From positions 1 to 11,898 of the forward strand of contig MNSZ01000074.1 in NCBI GenBank assembly GCA_001916715.1: DNA of 11,898 nucleotides, in the 5' to 3' direction. Below, in pieces: positions 6,331-11,898 of this stretch; within the stretch, counting starts at the first letter, position 1, and each line of letters begins with the position of its first letter. Source of the stretch: Firmicutes bacterium CAG:24053_14 (lineage in GTDB: Bacteria; Bacillota; Clostridia; Oscillospirales; Oscillospiraceae). Under the pieces are notes generated by a model that saw only the letters and a program-made list of their open reading frames with translations, did not search any database and was not told where the DNA came from. The position numbers were made by a program, and so were the translations under genes.

Positions 6331-6747
6331 ATGAAAAAGACGGTTTTTATTCTAATCTTACTCTTGTTTTGCTTTTTGACAAGCTGCAAATCCACAAATA
6401 TGTCTGAAACATTACAGATTTCAGATTGTGAGTTGCATTCAGAATATACCACTGTTTATTACGGTAAATCAGAACAAATTGAAATCGGTAACCACAGTTT
6501 TTTATCTGTCTGTCTTTCACCCGAAACAAAATTTAATGAAAATTCTTCCCTGCTCTATTCTTTGCTTGTCTATGATGCAAACGACGTTCAACATCGATGC
6601 TATGAAGACATCACCATTTATCCCGAAAACTACTCAAAAAGTAATCCAGTTTGTAAAACTATTCCTGATGGTTATGTCATTCTTAAAGTCAAGTACGCGG
6701 GTGAAAATCTTACTCCTTGTGATTTTGAAATCACTTTGAGTAAATAA
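6331..6747 (+). CDS. Small cysteine-containing lipoprotein of unknown family
   Basis: 138 aa; ATG at 6331, 8-9 nt after AGAGAGGAAA. A short KK n-region, a hydrophobic core (5-16) and the lipobox LTSC with C19 mark a signal-peptidase-II lipoprotein anchored on the outer face of the membrane. The mature part has five more cysteines (33, 61, 90, 108, 130) and mostly beta-prone, alternating sequence, so a small disulfide-bonded beta domain is plausible. I do not recognise a family. It shares AT-rich composition and a probable transcript with the membrane-anchored HTH gene upstream, so a partner or target role is inferred. A strong terminator follows immediately. Confidence 0.85.
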   Translation: MKKTVFILILLLFCFLTSCKSTNMSETLQISDCELHSEYTTVYYGKSEQIEIGNHSFLSVCLSPETKFNENSSLLYSLLVYDANDVQHRCYEDITIYPENYSKSNPVCKTIPDGYVILKVKYAGENLTPCDFEITLSK

Positions 6748-6749
6748 TC

Positions 6750-6790
6750 AAGAGGGTTTAGCAACACAAAGCTAAACCCTCTTTTCTATT
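6750..6790 (+). terminator. Rho-independent terminator of the HTH/lipoprotein cassette
   Basis: Perfect stem AAGAGGGTTTAGC (6750-6762) / GCTAAACCCTCTT (6771-6783), loop AACACAAA, then TTTCTATTTT. It starts 3 nt after the lipoprotein stop. It sits between convergent genes and overlaps by its T-tract the end of the minus-strand gene (stop at 6786-6788), so it may also work for that operon, although the T-tract in that direction is poor. Confidence 0.92.
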
Positions 6791-7670
6791 TTCCCTCCAG
6801 CACAGTGCATTTACCGCACCTTGCGCAGCCGTTGCAGATCATGCGGCTGCCGCATTTTTCGCACTGGGGGCCGAAGTATTTTTCGTATTTTCGCCCGGCG
6901 TCGAACAGGCCGTAATCGTCTTCGAGCTTGAATTTCATCGGCTTGCCCTGATACGATATGCCGGATTTATATGCCATTTCGCTTTGCACGCGCTTATTCG
7001 GCAGGAAGTACCGCCGACCGTCCTTGATGAAGTTTGTGCCCGTCTCGATAAAGCAGAACGTGACGTTTTGGTTTGCGCACTGCCTGTGCAGCGAGCGCAC
7101 CCAATCGTAATCGCACGGGCGCGCGCCGTCGTAGTTTTCGCCGCCGCAGATAACCTGCTCAATCTGCCCCATCGCGAGGTATTTTTCAATCTCTATGGGG
7201 CCGAGCAAGGGCGCTGTCATGATGCCCTTGTGCTTAAACGGCAGGCTGTGCAGAATGGGGATGCGCTCGTCCGCGCGGCGCTGGTTTTCGCATGTGACGT
7301 TGAAAAAGATGTGCTCCCAACCGTCGCCCCAGTTATACGGCAAACATTTTTCTACGCGCTCCGGGCGCTTTGTGAGCAGGAAAAACGAGATGTCCCGCCG
7401 CTGATCCATGATCTCCCACGCTTCACGCCGCCACGGATCGGCCTGCTCCAAAAAGAAATCGGACGTCATGCACACGCGCAGCTGCTCGCCGCTTTTTACT
7501 TTGTAGTTGCCTGCGCGGTCGCGGCTTAAAGGATAGTGAAAGCCCGTTTTTGTGCGGTAAATTTCCGCGCCGTTATGCCCGCGCTGACTGTCGAGAAAAT
7601 ACATATAGCAGTGTGCGCAGCCCTCGCTGCACTTCACGCACCCGTGCCACGGGTTCCAAATATCGTGCAT
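6786..7670 (-). CDS. DUF5131 (phage Gp37/Gp68-like) protein with radical-SAM-like Cys motif and six-Cys tail
   Basis: 294 aa. The ATG at 7670 has GGAGG 6 nt upstream; that ribosome site contains the TAA stop of the glycerate kinase gene, so the two are translationally coupled (11 nt apart). The family start IWNPWHGCVKCSEGCAHCY (4-22) carries C11, C14, C18 and C21; the last three form CX3CX2C, the spacing of radical-SAM [4Fe-4S] clusters. Other family blocks are FFLLTKRPERVEKCL (96-110), NVTCENQRRADERIPIL (124-140), PLLGPIEI (154-161), ICGGENYDGARPCDYDWVRSL (174-194) and FCFIETG (205-211). After the usual end there is a cluster of six cysteines (C270, 273, 279, 282, 285, 288; CX2CX5CX2CX2CX2C) able to bind zinc or a second Fe-S cluster. 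The reaction is unknown. Confidence 0.92.
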   Translation of the reverse strand: MHDIWNPWHGCVKCSEGCAHCYMYFLDSQRGHNGAEIYRTKTGFHYPLSRDRAGNYKVKSGEQLRVCMTSDFFLEQADPWRREAWEIMDQRRDISFFLLTKRPERVEKCLPYNWGDGWEHIFFNVTCENQRRADERIPILHSLPFKHKGIMTAPLLGPIEIEKYLAMGQIEQVICGGENYDGARPCDYDWVRSLHRQCANQNVTFCFIETGTNFIKDGRRYFLPNKRVQSEMAYKSGISYQGKPMKFKLEDDYGLFDAGRKYEKYFGPQCEKCGSRMICNGCARCGKCTVLEGK

Positions 7671-7681
7671 ACCGTACCTCC

Positions 7682-8812
7682 TTATCGCAGGGTAAGAAGC
7701 CGAAAGACCTGCTCTGCGCTTTCGGCGAGGTTTTCCGCCGCGGTTTCGGGGCGCATGGCTTCGTCTAATGTCGTCACGCCGCGCACGGCGGGGAAAAACG
7801 CCGTGATGCCGGCTTTGTTGCACGCTTCCGCACCCTTTTCAATACCGCCCGCAAACGCGATGACGGGCTTGCGATACTTCTTAGCAAGCTTCGCCACGCC
7901 CACGGGCGCTTTGCCCATGGCGGTTTGGGCGTCCAGTCTGCCCTCACCCGTCACGACGAAATCGGCATTTTTGATTTTTTCCTCTAAGCGCGTTTCCTCC
8001 ATGACGATCTCAATGCCGGGCATAAGCTCTGCGTGCAGGAACACGCCGAGTGCGAAGCCGAGGCCGCCCGCCGCGCCTGCGCCGGGGGTATCAAGATTGC
8101 TTTCGGGATACAGTTCTTTCGTCAATGCGGCGTAATTTCGCATATAGCCGTCCATTTCGCGAATCATTTCGGGCGTAGCACCCTTTTGCGGACCAAAGAC
8201 AGCACTGCACCCGTTTTCGCCGCACAGCGGGTTTGTGACGTCGCACGCCGCGCGGATGACGCAGTTTTTGAGCGCAGGCAGGGCATTTTTGTTCTCGATT
8301 TTCGCGAGCACGCGCAGCCCCTCTGCGCCGAACGGGACGGGGTTGCCGTCTTTATCCAAAAGATCGAACCCGAGGGCTTGCAGCATGCCTGCGCCGCCGT
8401 CATTCGTTGCGCTGCCGCCGATGCCGAGGACAAAACGCTTGCAGCCGCGATTTATTGCATCGCGCAGCATTTCGCCCACGCCGTAGGTGGTGGTTTTCAT
8501 GGGGTTCCGCTTATCTTGGGGTACGAGCGGCAGGCCCGCTGCCTGTGCCATTTCCAATATGGCGAGGTCGCCTTTGACGCCGTATTCCGCCGTGACCTTC
8601 TCGCCGAGCGGACCCGTGACCCGCACGCGCACCGTTTCGCCGTGCAGGCCCTCTGTGAGCGCTGCAGACGTGCCTTCGCCGCCGTCCGCCACAGGGCACA
8701 CCACGCACTCGATTGCGCCGTCTGCGCGGCGTACGCCCTCTGCCACGGCCTTGCCTGCCTCTATGGAAGACAAACTGCCTTTAAACGAATCCATCGCAAT
8801 CACAACGCGCAC
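7682..8812 (-). CDS. Glycerate kinase (class II, GarK/GlxK type)
   Basis: 376 aa, the normal family length. GTG start at 8812 with AGGGGG (8826-8821) 8 nt upstream. The cytoplasmic enzyme phosphorylates D-glycerate with ATP; this class is known for making 2-phosphoglycerate, which enters lower glycolysis. Conserved blocks are all intact: DSFKGS (8-13), CPVADGGEGT (39-48), GIGGSATNDGGAG (130-142), CDVTNPLCG (190-198), GAGAAGGLGFAL (244-255), VTGEGRLDAQT (287-297) and PVIAFAGG (316-323). It is the first gene of a two-gene operon with the DUF5131 gene. No dehydrogenase or glycerate transporter lies nearby, so the glycerate source (sugar acids, serine or glyoxylate) cannot be told. Confidence 0.97.
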   Translation of the reverse strand: MRVVIAMDSFKGSLSSIEAGKAVAEGVRRADGAIECVVCPVADGGEGTSAALTEGLHGETVRVRVTGPLGEKVTAEYGVKGDLAILEMAQAAGLPLVPQDKRNPMKTTTYGVGEMLRDAINRGCKRFVLGIGGSATNDGGAGMLQALGFDLLDKDGNPVPFGAEGLRVLAKIENKNALPALKNCVIRAACDVTNPLCGENGCSAVFGPQKGATPEMIREMDGYMRNYAALTKELYPESNLDTPGAGAAGGLGFALGVFLHAELMPGIEIVMEETRLEEKIKNADFVVTGEGRLDAQTAMGKAPVGVAKLAKKYRKPVIAFAGGIEKGAEACNKAGITAFFPAVRGVTTLDEAMRPETAAENLAESAEQVFRLLTLR

Positions 8813-8843
8813 TCAAAACGCCCCCTAAGAATTTCTTTTCACC

Positions 8844-8872
8844 ATAATAGCACATTTGTTCCCTGCTTTCAA
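8844..8872 (-). promoter_or_regulatory. Promoter of the glycerate kinase/DUF5131 operon
   Basis: TTGAAA (8872-8867) and TATTAT (8849-8844) on the minus strand, 17 bp apart. The start would be near 8837, giving a leader of about 25 nt to the GTG at 8812 with only the ribosome site in it. Confidence 0.68.
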
Positions 8873-8920
8873 GGCAAATTTTTAGCTTCAATCAATTTTG
8901 TTTATATTGATTTTTGGAAT

Positions 8921-8953
8921 ATTTAAATAAAAGTTTTTTACTTTATTTAAAAT
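8921..8953. repeat. AT-rich imperfect inverted repeat upstream of the TraX promoter
   Basis: ATTTAAATAAAAGT (8921-8934) faces ACTTTATTTAAAAT (8940-8953) with a single-base offset. It ends 2 bp before the -35 box at 8956, a common position for a regulator site, but AT-rich DNA makes such repeats by chance. Confidence 0.3.
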
Positions 8954-8955
8954 CA

Positions 8956-8984
8956 TTGACAAAAGTTTTCTTTTATGATATAAA
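8956..8984 (+). promoter_or_regulatory. Strong promoter of the TraX-family gene
   Basis: Perfect -35 TTGACA (8956-8961), 17-bp spacer, -10 TATAAA (8979-8984). The start near 8991 leaves a leader of about 40 nt carrying AAAGGAGG at 9017-9024. Confidence 0.85.
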
Positions 8985-9031
8985 ATACACAGAATAAATA
9001 AATTCCTAATTTTGCAAAAGGAGGCTTTTTC

Positions 9032-9820
9032 GTGACTTGGAGTAAATTGAAATGGACTGCTTTATTTTCAATGATTTTAGGGCATATTTACGCGGCTGTA
9101 CCTGTTCAAACTATACTCTTGACTTATTTCAAAATAGAACCTGATGTTTCTTACCCCGTTGTCACTGCGCTGCAATGTATCGGTAGTATTGCTTTTCCTA
9201 TTTATGCTTTCGGTATAGCGCAAGGCTGTATACATACGGATAATGCACTTTTTTATTGTCTCCGCCTTTTAGTATTTGCTATCATTGCCGAAGTTCCTTA
9301 TAATCTCACATTGCGATATGGTTTTGTAAAATTCGCCTTCAACAATATTCTTTTTACTCTATTACTCGGTGCTGTCTGTTGCTTACTCTATGATTTTATT
9401 AAAAAGCAAATTTTTTCATGGGCAGCTTGGATTCCCGTTCTACTCCTTGTATTTTTAGCAGAAATTCTAAACGTTGAGGGTGGAGGTTTTGCTGTTATTT
9501 GCATTATCATCCCTTATGTTCTTTACCGGCGTCACAACAAAACGGCTTCCGTTATTTCTTTAGGTATCCTTATTGTTATATACTATGCTTTTATCAAACA
9601 ATTTACAGGTTCTTTAGACGCTCCGTTCCAATGGCTAAATCCTCGCTATGACACCTCATCTTTCTTCCTTGAATGTGCATGTGCACTAATTGGTATTCTG
9701 TTGCTCATAAGTTACAACGAAAAAAAAGGAAAAGCTTACTGCCAATGGTTTCATTATATCGCCTACCCGGCACACTTGTTATTGCTCTATATACTCAACA
9801 CCTGCATAATTAAAATTTAA
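9032..9820 (+). CDS. TraX family integral membrane protein
   Basis: 262 aa; GTG start at 9032, 7 nt after AAAGGAGG (9017-9024). TraX-family landmarks: LKWTALFSMILGHIYA (6-21, with H18), IGSIAFPIYAFGIAQGCIHT (50-69), RLLVFAIIAEVPYNL (78-92), FNNILFTLLLG (103-113) and the final FHYIAYPAHLLLLYIL (240-255). Around eight membrane spans are expected. In the F plasmid TraX acetylates the pilin subunit; chromosomal Firmicutes homologues have no pilin partner here and are probably membrane acyltransferases with another target, which is inference. The gene is AT-rich with rare codons relative to the flanking glycerate kinase and antiporter genes, and stands alone under its own strong promoter, which suggests horizontal gain. 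No other conjugation gene is in the window. Confidence 0.9.
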   Translation: MTWSKLKWTALFSMILGHIYAAVPVQTILLTYFKIEPDVSYPVVTALQCIGSIAFPIYAFGIAQGCIHTDNALFYCLRLLVFAIIAEVPYNLTLRYGFVKFAFNNILFTLLLGAVCCLLYDFIKKQIFSWAAWIPVLLLVFLAEILNVEGGGFAVICIIIPYVLYRRHNKTASVISLGILIVIYYAFIKQFTGSLDAPFQWLNPRYDTSSFFLECACALIGILLLISYNEKKGKAYCQWFHYIAYPAHLLLLYILNTCIIKI

Positions 9821-9846
9821 TTTTGTCTTTTCTAAGATAGGAGTGA

Positions 9847-10023
9847 TTCCAATACGCCCTTGATAGTGCTGGCAACAAAATTGGTCCGCGCACAATAAGT
9901 TTGGGTGGTGCCGCTTCGTTTGTTTTGAAAAACGTTTCGGGATCATTTGAAATTTATGCCAGTTCAAACGCTGGAAAGAATGGAAATGTTAAGTTAACTG
10001 TTGTTCTTTCTACATACGCTTAA
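9847..10023 (+). pseudogene. 3' remnant of a lost gene (58 codons, no start)
   Basis: A frame with good coding character runs from 9847 (just after an in-frame TGA at 9844-9846) to TAA at 10021. It reads ALDSAGNKIGPRTISLGG, then AASFVLKNVSGSFEIYASS, then NAGKNGNVKLTVVLSTYA. There is no ATG/GTG/TTG with a ribosome site ahead of its beginning, so it is a C-terminal fragment, not a small gene. The content (small residues, Ser/Asn/Gly, beta-prone strands) suits the end of a secreted or phage-structure-like protein, but I do not recognise the parent. It starts 26 bp after the TraX stop and ends 34 bp before a very strong terminator that presumably served the intact gene. The left breakpoint may mark where the TraX segment entered. 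Confidence 0.55.
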
Positions 10024-10052
10024 ATTAAGCAAATTCACTTCATCAGACGTTT

Positions 10053-10097
10053 AAAAAGGGAGTAAAGTTGACATTCGTCAACTTTACTCCCTTTTTT
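10053..10097 (+). terminator. Very strong Rho-independent terminator
   Basis: A perfect 15-bp stem GGGAGTAAAGTTGAC (10058-10072) / GTCAACTTTACTCCC (10077-10091), loop ATTC, is flanked by AAAAA before and TTTTTT after, so it should work on both strands. On the plus strand it ends whatever is transcribed through the TraX gene and the gene remnant. Confidence 0.95.
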
Positions 10098-10099
10098 CG

Positions 10100-10138
10100 A
10101 AAAAACGCAGGAAAGCACTTTGCCTTCCTGCGTTTTTT
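10100..10138 (-). terminator. Rho-independent terminator of the antiporter gene
   Basis: ACGCAGGAAAGCA (10105-10117) / TGCCTTCCTGCGT (10121-10133) form a stem with one mismatch and the loop CTT; A-runs on the left and T-runs on the right make it bidirectional. On the minus strand it comes 12 nt after the stop of the antiporter gene. It sits directly beside the plus-strand terminator. Confidence 0.9.
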
Positions 10139-10149
10139 ATTCTATGAAA

Positions 10150-11439
10150 TTACTTAAGGGTAATGGGCTTTACAGGTTTGTTCTCCTCGCGGGCGCTGGT
10201 CTTGCCCTCGGGCTTGATTTCGCCTGCGGCAAGCAGGGAACGCTTTGTGAGAGACGGGCCGATGAGCTCATACACCAGCACGGAGAACAGCACGACGTTG
10301 CGCACGATGCTGCCGTCTGCAAGGGACGTAGCGGTGAGCGCCATGCCAAGCGCCACGCCGGCCTGCGGCAGAAGCGTGATGCCGAGATGCTTTTTGATGT
10401 GGTCACTGCACTTTGTCATAGCGCAGCTGATGTAAGAGCCGGAGATCTTACCGAGCGAACGGAAGACGATGTAAATGATGCCGATGAGCAGCACGAGCGG
10501 GTTGCTTAAAATATTCAAATCGAGCTCCGCGCCGGAAAGCACGAAGAACAAAATGTTGATGGGGCCTGTCCAGCGATCCAGACGGCTCATCAGCTCTTCG
10601 GAAGCGCTGCACACATTGCAGAAGACCGTACCGGTCATCATGCAGACGAGCAGCAGAGAGAAACCGATCTTCACGCCGCCGAGCTCAAATTCCATGGAGG
10701 AGATACCAACCATGAGAAGCACGAAGGCGACCGTGAGGGACAAACGCTTACTGCGAGAGTGAAAATAGGTCTCTAACCAGTTGAGCGCAAGGCCGGAAAG
10801 TGCGCCGAGCACGAGGGAAATCACGATCTCGATGATGGGCTCTAAAATGACGCTGACAACGCTGATGCTGCCCATTTCGAGCGCGCCGGCGATGCCGAAG
10901 GACACGGAGAACAGCACGAGACCCACGGCGTCATCGATGGCGACGACCATGAGCAGGAGCTTTGTGAGCGGGCCGTCTGCCTTATACTGGCGCACGACCA
11001 TGAGCGTAGCCGCCGGGGCCGTAGCCGCGGCGATGGCACCGAGGGTGATGGCAGAGGGCAGCGAAAGGAGGGCGGGATTGATGAGATGCAGGACAATGAG
11101 GGCGATATCGACCACAATAGTCGTGATGACCGCCTGCAGGATGCCGACGGTGATGGCCTGCTTACCCATCGTTTTGAGCTGCGAGACGCGGAACTCGTTG
11201 CCGATGGCGAACGCGATGAAGCCGAGCGCCGTCTGCGTGATGACGCTGAGGCCCTCCACCTGCTCCAGAGAATGAAAGCCGATGTACGGAATGTTCAGCG
11301 CGCCGAGACAGAACGGACCGATGAGCAGACCGCCGACGAGGTACGCCGTGACCGCAGGCAGATGTACGAGCTTTGCCAAGCGGGACATCAGCAGACCGAC
11401 GACCAGAGCGATGCCCAGACAAATCAGGGTTTTTTCCAC
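10150..11439 (-). CDS. CPA2-type cation:proton antiporter (transmembrane module only)
   Basis: About 429 aa if translated from the GTG at 11439 (VEKTLICLGIALVVGLL). An in-frame ATG at 11511 would add 24 residues (MEGRRPALSCVAARVPRRKV...), but these have codon use unlike the gene and no family look, and neither start has an ideal ribosome site (AAAGG lies 14 nt before 11439). Family features: the first span leads to HLPAVTAYLVGGLLIGP (26-42), span 4 has GAIAAATAPAAT (134-145), and span 5 has VVAIDDAVGL (165-174), where the double Asp D169-D170 matches the ion-binding pair of electrogenic Na+/H+ antiporters. About 12-13 spans run to residue ~400. There is no C-terminal TrkA-N/TrkA-C domain, unlike many K+ efflux relatives. 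It exchanges Na+ or K+ for protons across the membrane and is monocistronic. Confidence 0.9.
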   Translation of the reverse strand: MEKTLICLGIALVVGLLMSRLAKLVHLPAVTAYLVGGLLIGPFCLGALNIPYIGFHSLEQVEGLSVITQTALGFIAFAIGNEFRVSQLKTMGKQAITVGILQAVITTIVVDIALIVLHLINPALLSLPSAITLGAIAAATAPAATLMVVRQYKADGPLTKLLLMVVAIDDAVGLVLFSVSFGIAGALEMGSISVVSVILEPIIEIVISLVLGALSGLALNWLETYFHSRSKRLSLTVAFVLLMVGISSMEFELGGVKIGFSLLLVCMMTGTVFCNVCSASEELMSRLDRWTGPINILFFVLSGAELDLNILSNPLVLLIGIIYIVFRSLGKISGSYISCAMTKCSDHIKKHLGITLLPQAGVALGMALTATSLADGSIVRNVVLFSVLVYELIGPSLTKRSLLAAGEIKPEGKTSAREENKPVKPITLK

Positions 11440-11551
11440 TTTTTGAACACTTACCTTTCTTCGAGGTACGCGTGCGGCCACACAGGAAAGTGCCGGTCTC
11501 CGCCCCTCCATTTATCTATCGTTTTCCCGTGATTGAGAAAAAACAGAACTC
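11440..11551 (-). promoter_or_regulatory. GC-rich leader of the antiporter mRNA, possibly structured
   Basis: From the predicted start (near 11551) to the GTG at 11439 the minus strand first is A/T-rich and then abruptly GC-rich (11515-11462). CGGC pairs with GCCG inside it, and CTTTC (from CACTTTCCT) can pair with GAAAG of the ribosome site AGAAAGG, with CACTT also able to pair with AAGTG just after it. That would hide the ribosome site. No known class (fluoride, Na+, Li+, c-di-AMP) is recognised by its conserved core. Confidence 0.3.
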
Positions 11552-11557
11552 CAAAAA

Positions 11558-11586
11558 ATTTTACAATAAATTCACGAATATGTCAA
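11558..11586 (-). promoter_or_regulatory. Promoter of the antiporter gene
   Basis: Perfect TTGACA (11586-11581) and TAAAAT (11563-11558) with a 17-bp spacer on the minus strand. Transcription would start near 11551. The stretch 11587-11727 upstream of it shows no gene or clear structure. Confidence 0.82.
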
Positions 11587-11727
11587 TATTCCTTGGCACT
11601 ATGTTTCCGCGGAAAACGTTTTTTCCCGTTGTTTTGCTGAATATGGTAAGTCGTGAAGTAAAACCTGTTGAAGGAATAAAGTTTTGCTCAAGCTTTCTGC
11701 GCGGACAGCTAAAAGCAAGCGTAAATG

Positions 11728-11750
11728 AAAAAATCCCTCTGACAGAGGGA
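11728..11750 (-). terminator. Second terminator behind the 5S rRNA gene
   Basis: TCCCTCT (11734-11740) and AGAGGGA (11744-11750) form a stem with a 3-nt loop; on the minus strand it is followed by TTTTTT (complement of 11728-11733). It lies 26 bp beyond the first 5S terminator and so backs it up. Confidence 0.72.
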
Positions 11751-11767
11751 GCTTATAGCTTTTGAAA

Positions 11768-11797
11768 AATAAAAAAGAACCACATTTCTGTGATTCT
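11768..11797 (-). terminator. First terminator behind the 5S rRNA gene
   Basis: On the minus strand AGAATCACA and TGTGGTTCT (11797-11776) pair over 9 bp with one G-T pair and a GAAA loop, followed by TTTTTATTTTT. It begins about 6 nt after the 5S 3' end, as expected for the end of an rRNA operon. Confidence 0.85.
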
Positions 11798-11802
11798 TCT
11801 AA

Positions 11803-11898
11803 GTGTTGGCGCCAACCTATCGTCCCGGGCCGTTGCCAGCCGAGTATTTTCAGCACAAACGAGCTTAACTTCTGTGTTCGGTATGGGAACAGGTGGAC
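11803..11898 (-). rRNA. 5S ribosomal RNA, 3' part (5' end beyond the right edge)
   Basis: The minus strand from 11898 carries the universal 5S core ACCTGTTCCCATACCGAACA followed by CAGAAGTTAAGC. After that come the helix IV/V part (TGCTGAAAATACTCGG, GGCAACGGCCCGGG) and the end GATAGGTTGGCGCCAAC. Roughly the last 90-95 nt are present; the exact 3' end, which pairs with the missing 5' end, is uncertain by a few bases. 16S and 23S genes would be expected further right, upstream on this strand. Two terminators follow. Confidence 0.93.

Noticed and set aside
7671..7823. Upstream in-frame extension of the DUF5131 gene to 7823
   Set aside because: It would overlap the end of glycerate kinase, is an Arg-rich shadow, and the ATG at 7670 has an ideal GGAGG and matches the family N-terminus.
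6984..8135. Long overlapping plus-strand frames opposite DUF5131 and glycerate kinase
   Set aside because: These arise from the GC-rich codon use of the minus-strand genes; no ribosome sites or family signatures.
8033..8926. 297-codon open frame on the plus strand
   Set aside because: It is antisense to glycerate kinase and crosses that gene's promoter; the product has no recognisable domains.
9032..9820. Part of a conjugative element because of the TraX label
   Set aside because: No relaxase, coupling protein, pilus or integrase gene is in the window; chromosomal TraX-family genes are common in Firmicutes.
10781..11275. 164-codon open frame on the plus strand
   Set aside because: It is antisense to the antiporter gene and consists of Ser/Thr/Met-rich shadow sequence.
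11599..11856. 85-codon open frame on the minus strand
   Set aside because: It runs through the 5S rRNA gene and both of its terminators, so it cannot be a real gene.

Overview
The window looks like chromosomal DNA of a Gram-positive gut-type Clostridia, most likely Oscillospiraceae/Ruminococcaceae. This is inferred from strong GGAGG ribosome sites, sigma-A type promoters with 17-bp spacers, GTG/TTG starts, a DUF3842 gene, a DUF4854-like domain, an elongator tRNA-Met of Firmicutes type, and GTGAAAT-flanked hairpin repeats that I associate with that group. Most genes are moderately GC-rich. Two blocks (about 5650-6790 and 8870-10050) are clearly AT-rich and look like later arrivals.

Left part (1-1310). 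A zinc-ribbon gene runs off the left edge on the minus strand. It is divergent from a plus-strand gene (269-826) that joins a protein-kinase N-lobe-like segment to a DUF4854-like domain. A strong terminator follows, then a 147-bp symmetric array of hairpins separated by the heptamer GTGAAAT/ATTTCAC, then a minus-strand tRNA-Met / tRNA-Glu pair with a near-consensus promoter.

Central operon (1330-3978). Three tightly packed plus-strand genes: a YihY/BrkB membrane protein, an ECF-sigma-like protein with one membrane span and a GerMN-like outer domain, and a DUF3842 protein. A separate sodium:neurotransmitter-symporter-type amino acid transporter follows (4114-5595) and ends in a clean terminator.

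AT-rich insert 1 (5650-6790). A two-gene cassette: a membrane-anchored XRE-type HTH regulator and a small cysteine-containing lipoprotein, closed by a terminator. It is convergent with a minus-strand operon (8812 to 6786) of glycerate kinase and a DUF5131 (Gp37/Gp68) protein, which carries a radical-SAM-like CX3CX2C motif and a six-cysteine tail.

AT-rich insert 2 (8870-10050). A TraX-family membrane protein with a strong promoter, followed by the 3' remnant of a lost gene and two back-to-back terminators.

Right part (10150-11898). A CPA2-type cation:proton antiporter on the minus strand, with a consensus promoter and a GC-rich untranslated leader. It lies downstream of the 3' part of a 5S rRNA gene, which has two tandem terminators. 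The rest of that rRNA operon should lie beyond the right edge.

The most unusual items are the fused proteins at 269-826 and 2276-3568, the hairpin array at 926-1072, the HTH-membrane/lipoprotein pair, and the six-Cys DUF5131 protein. No single large undescribed system is evident. Functions are read from family resemblance only and no database search was run.
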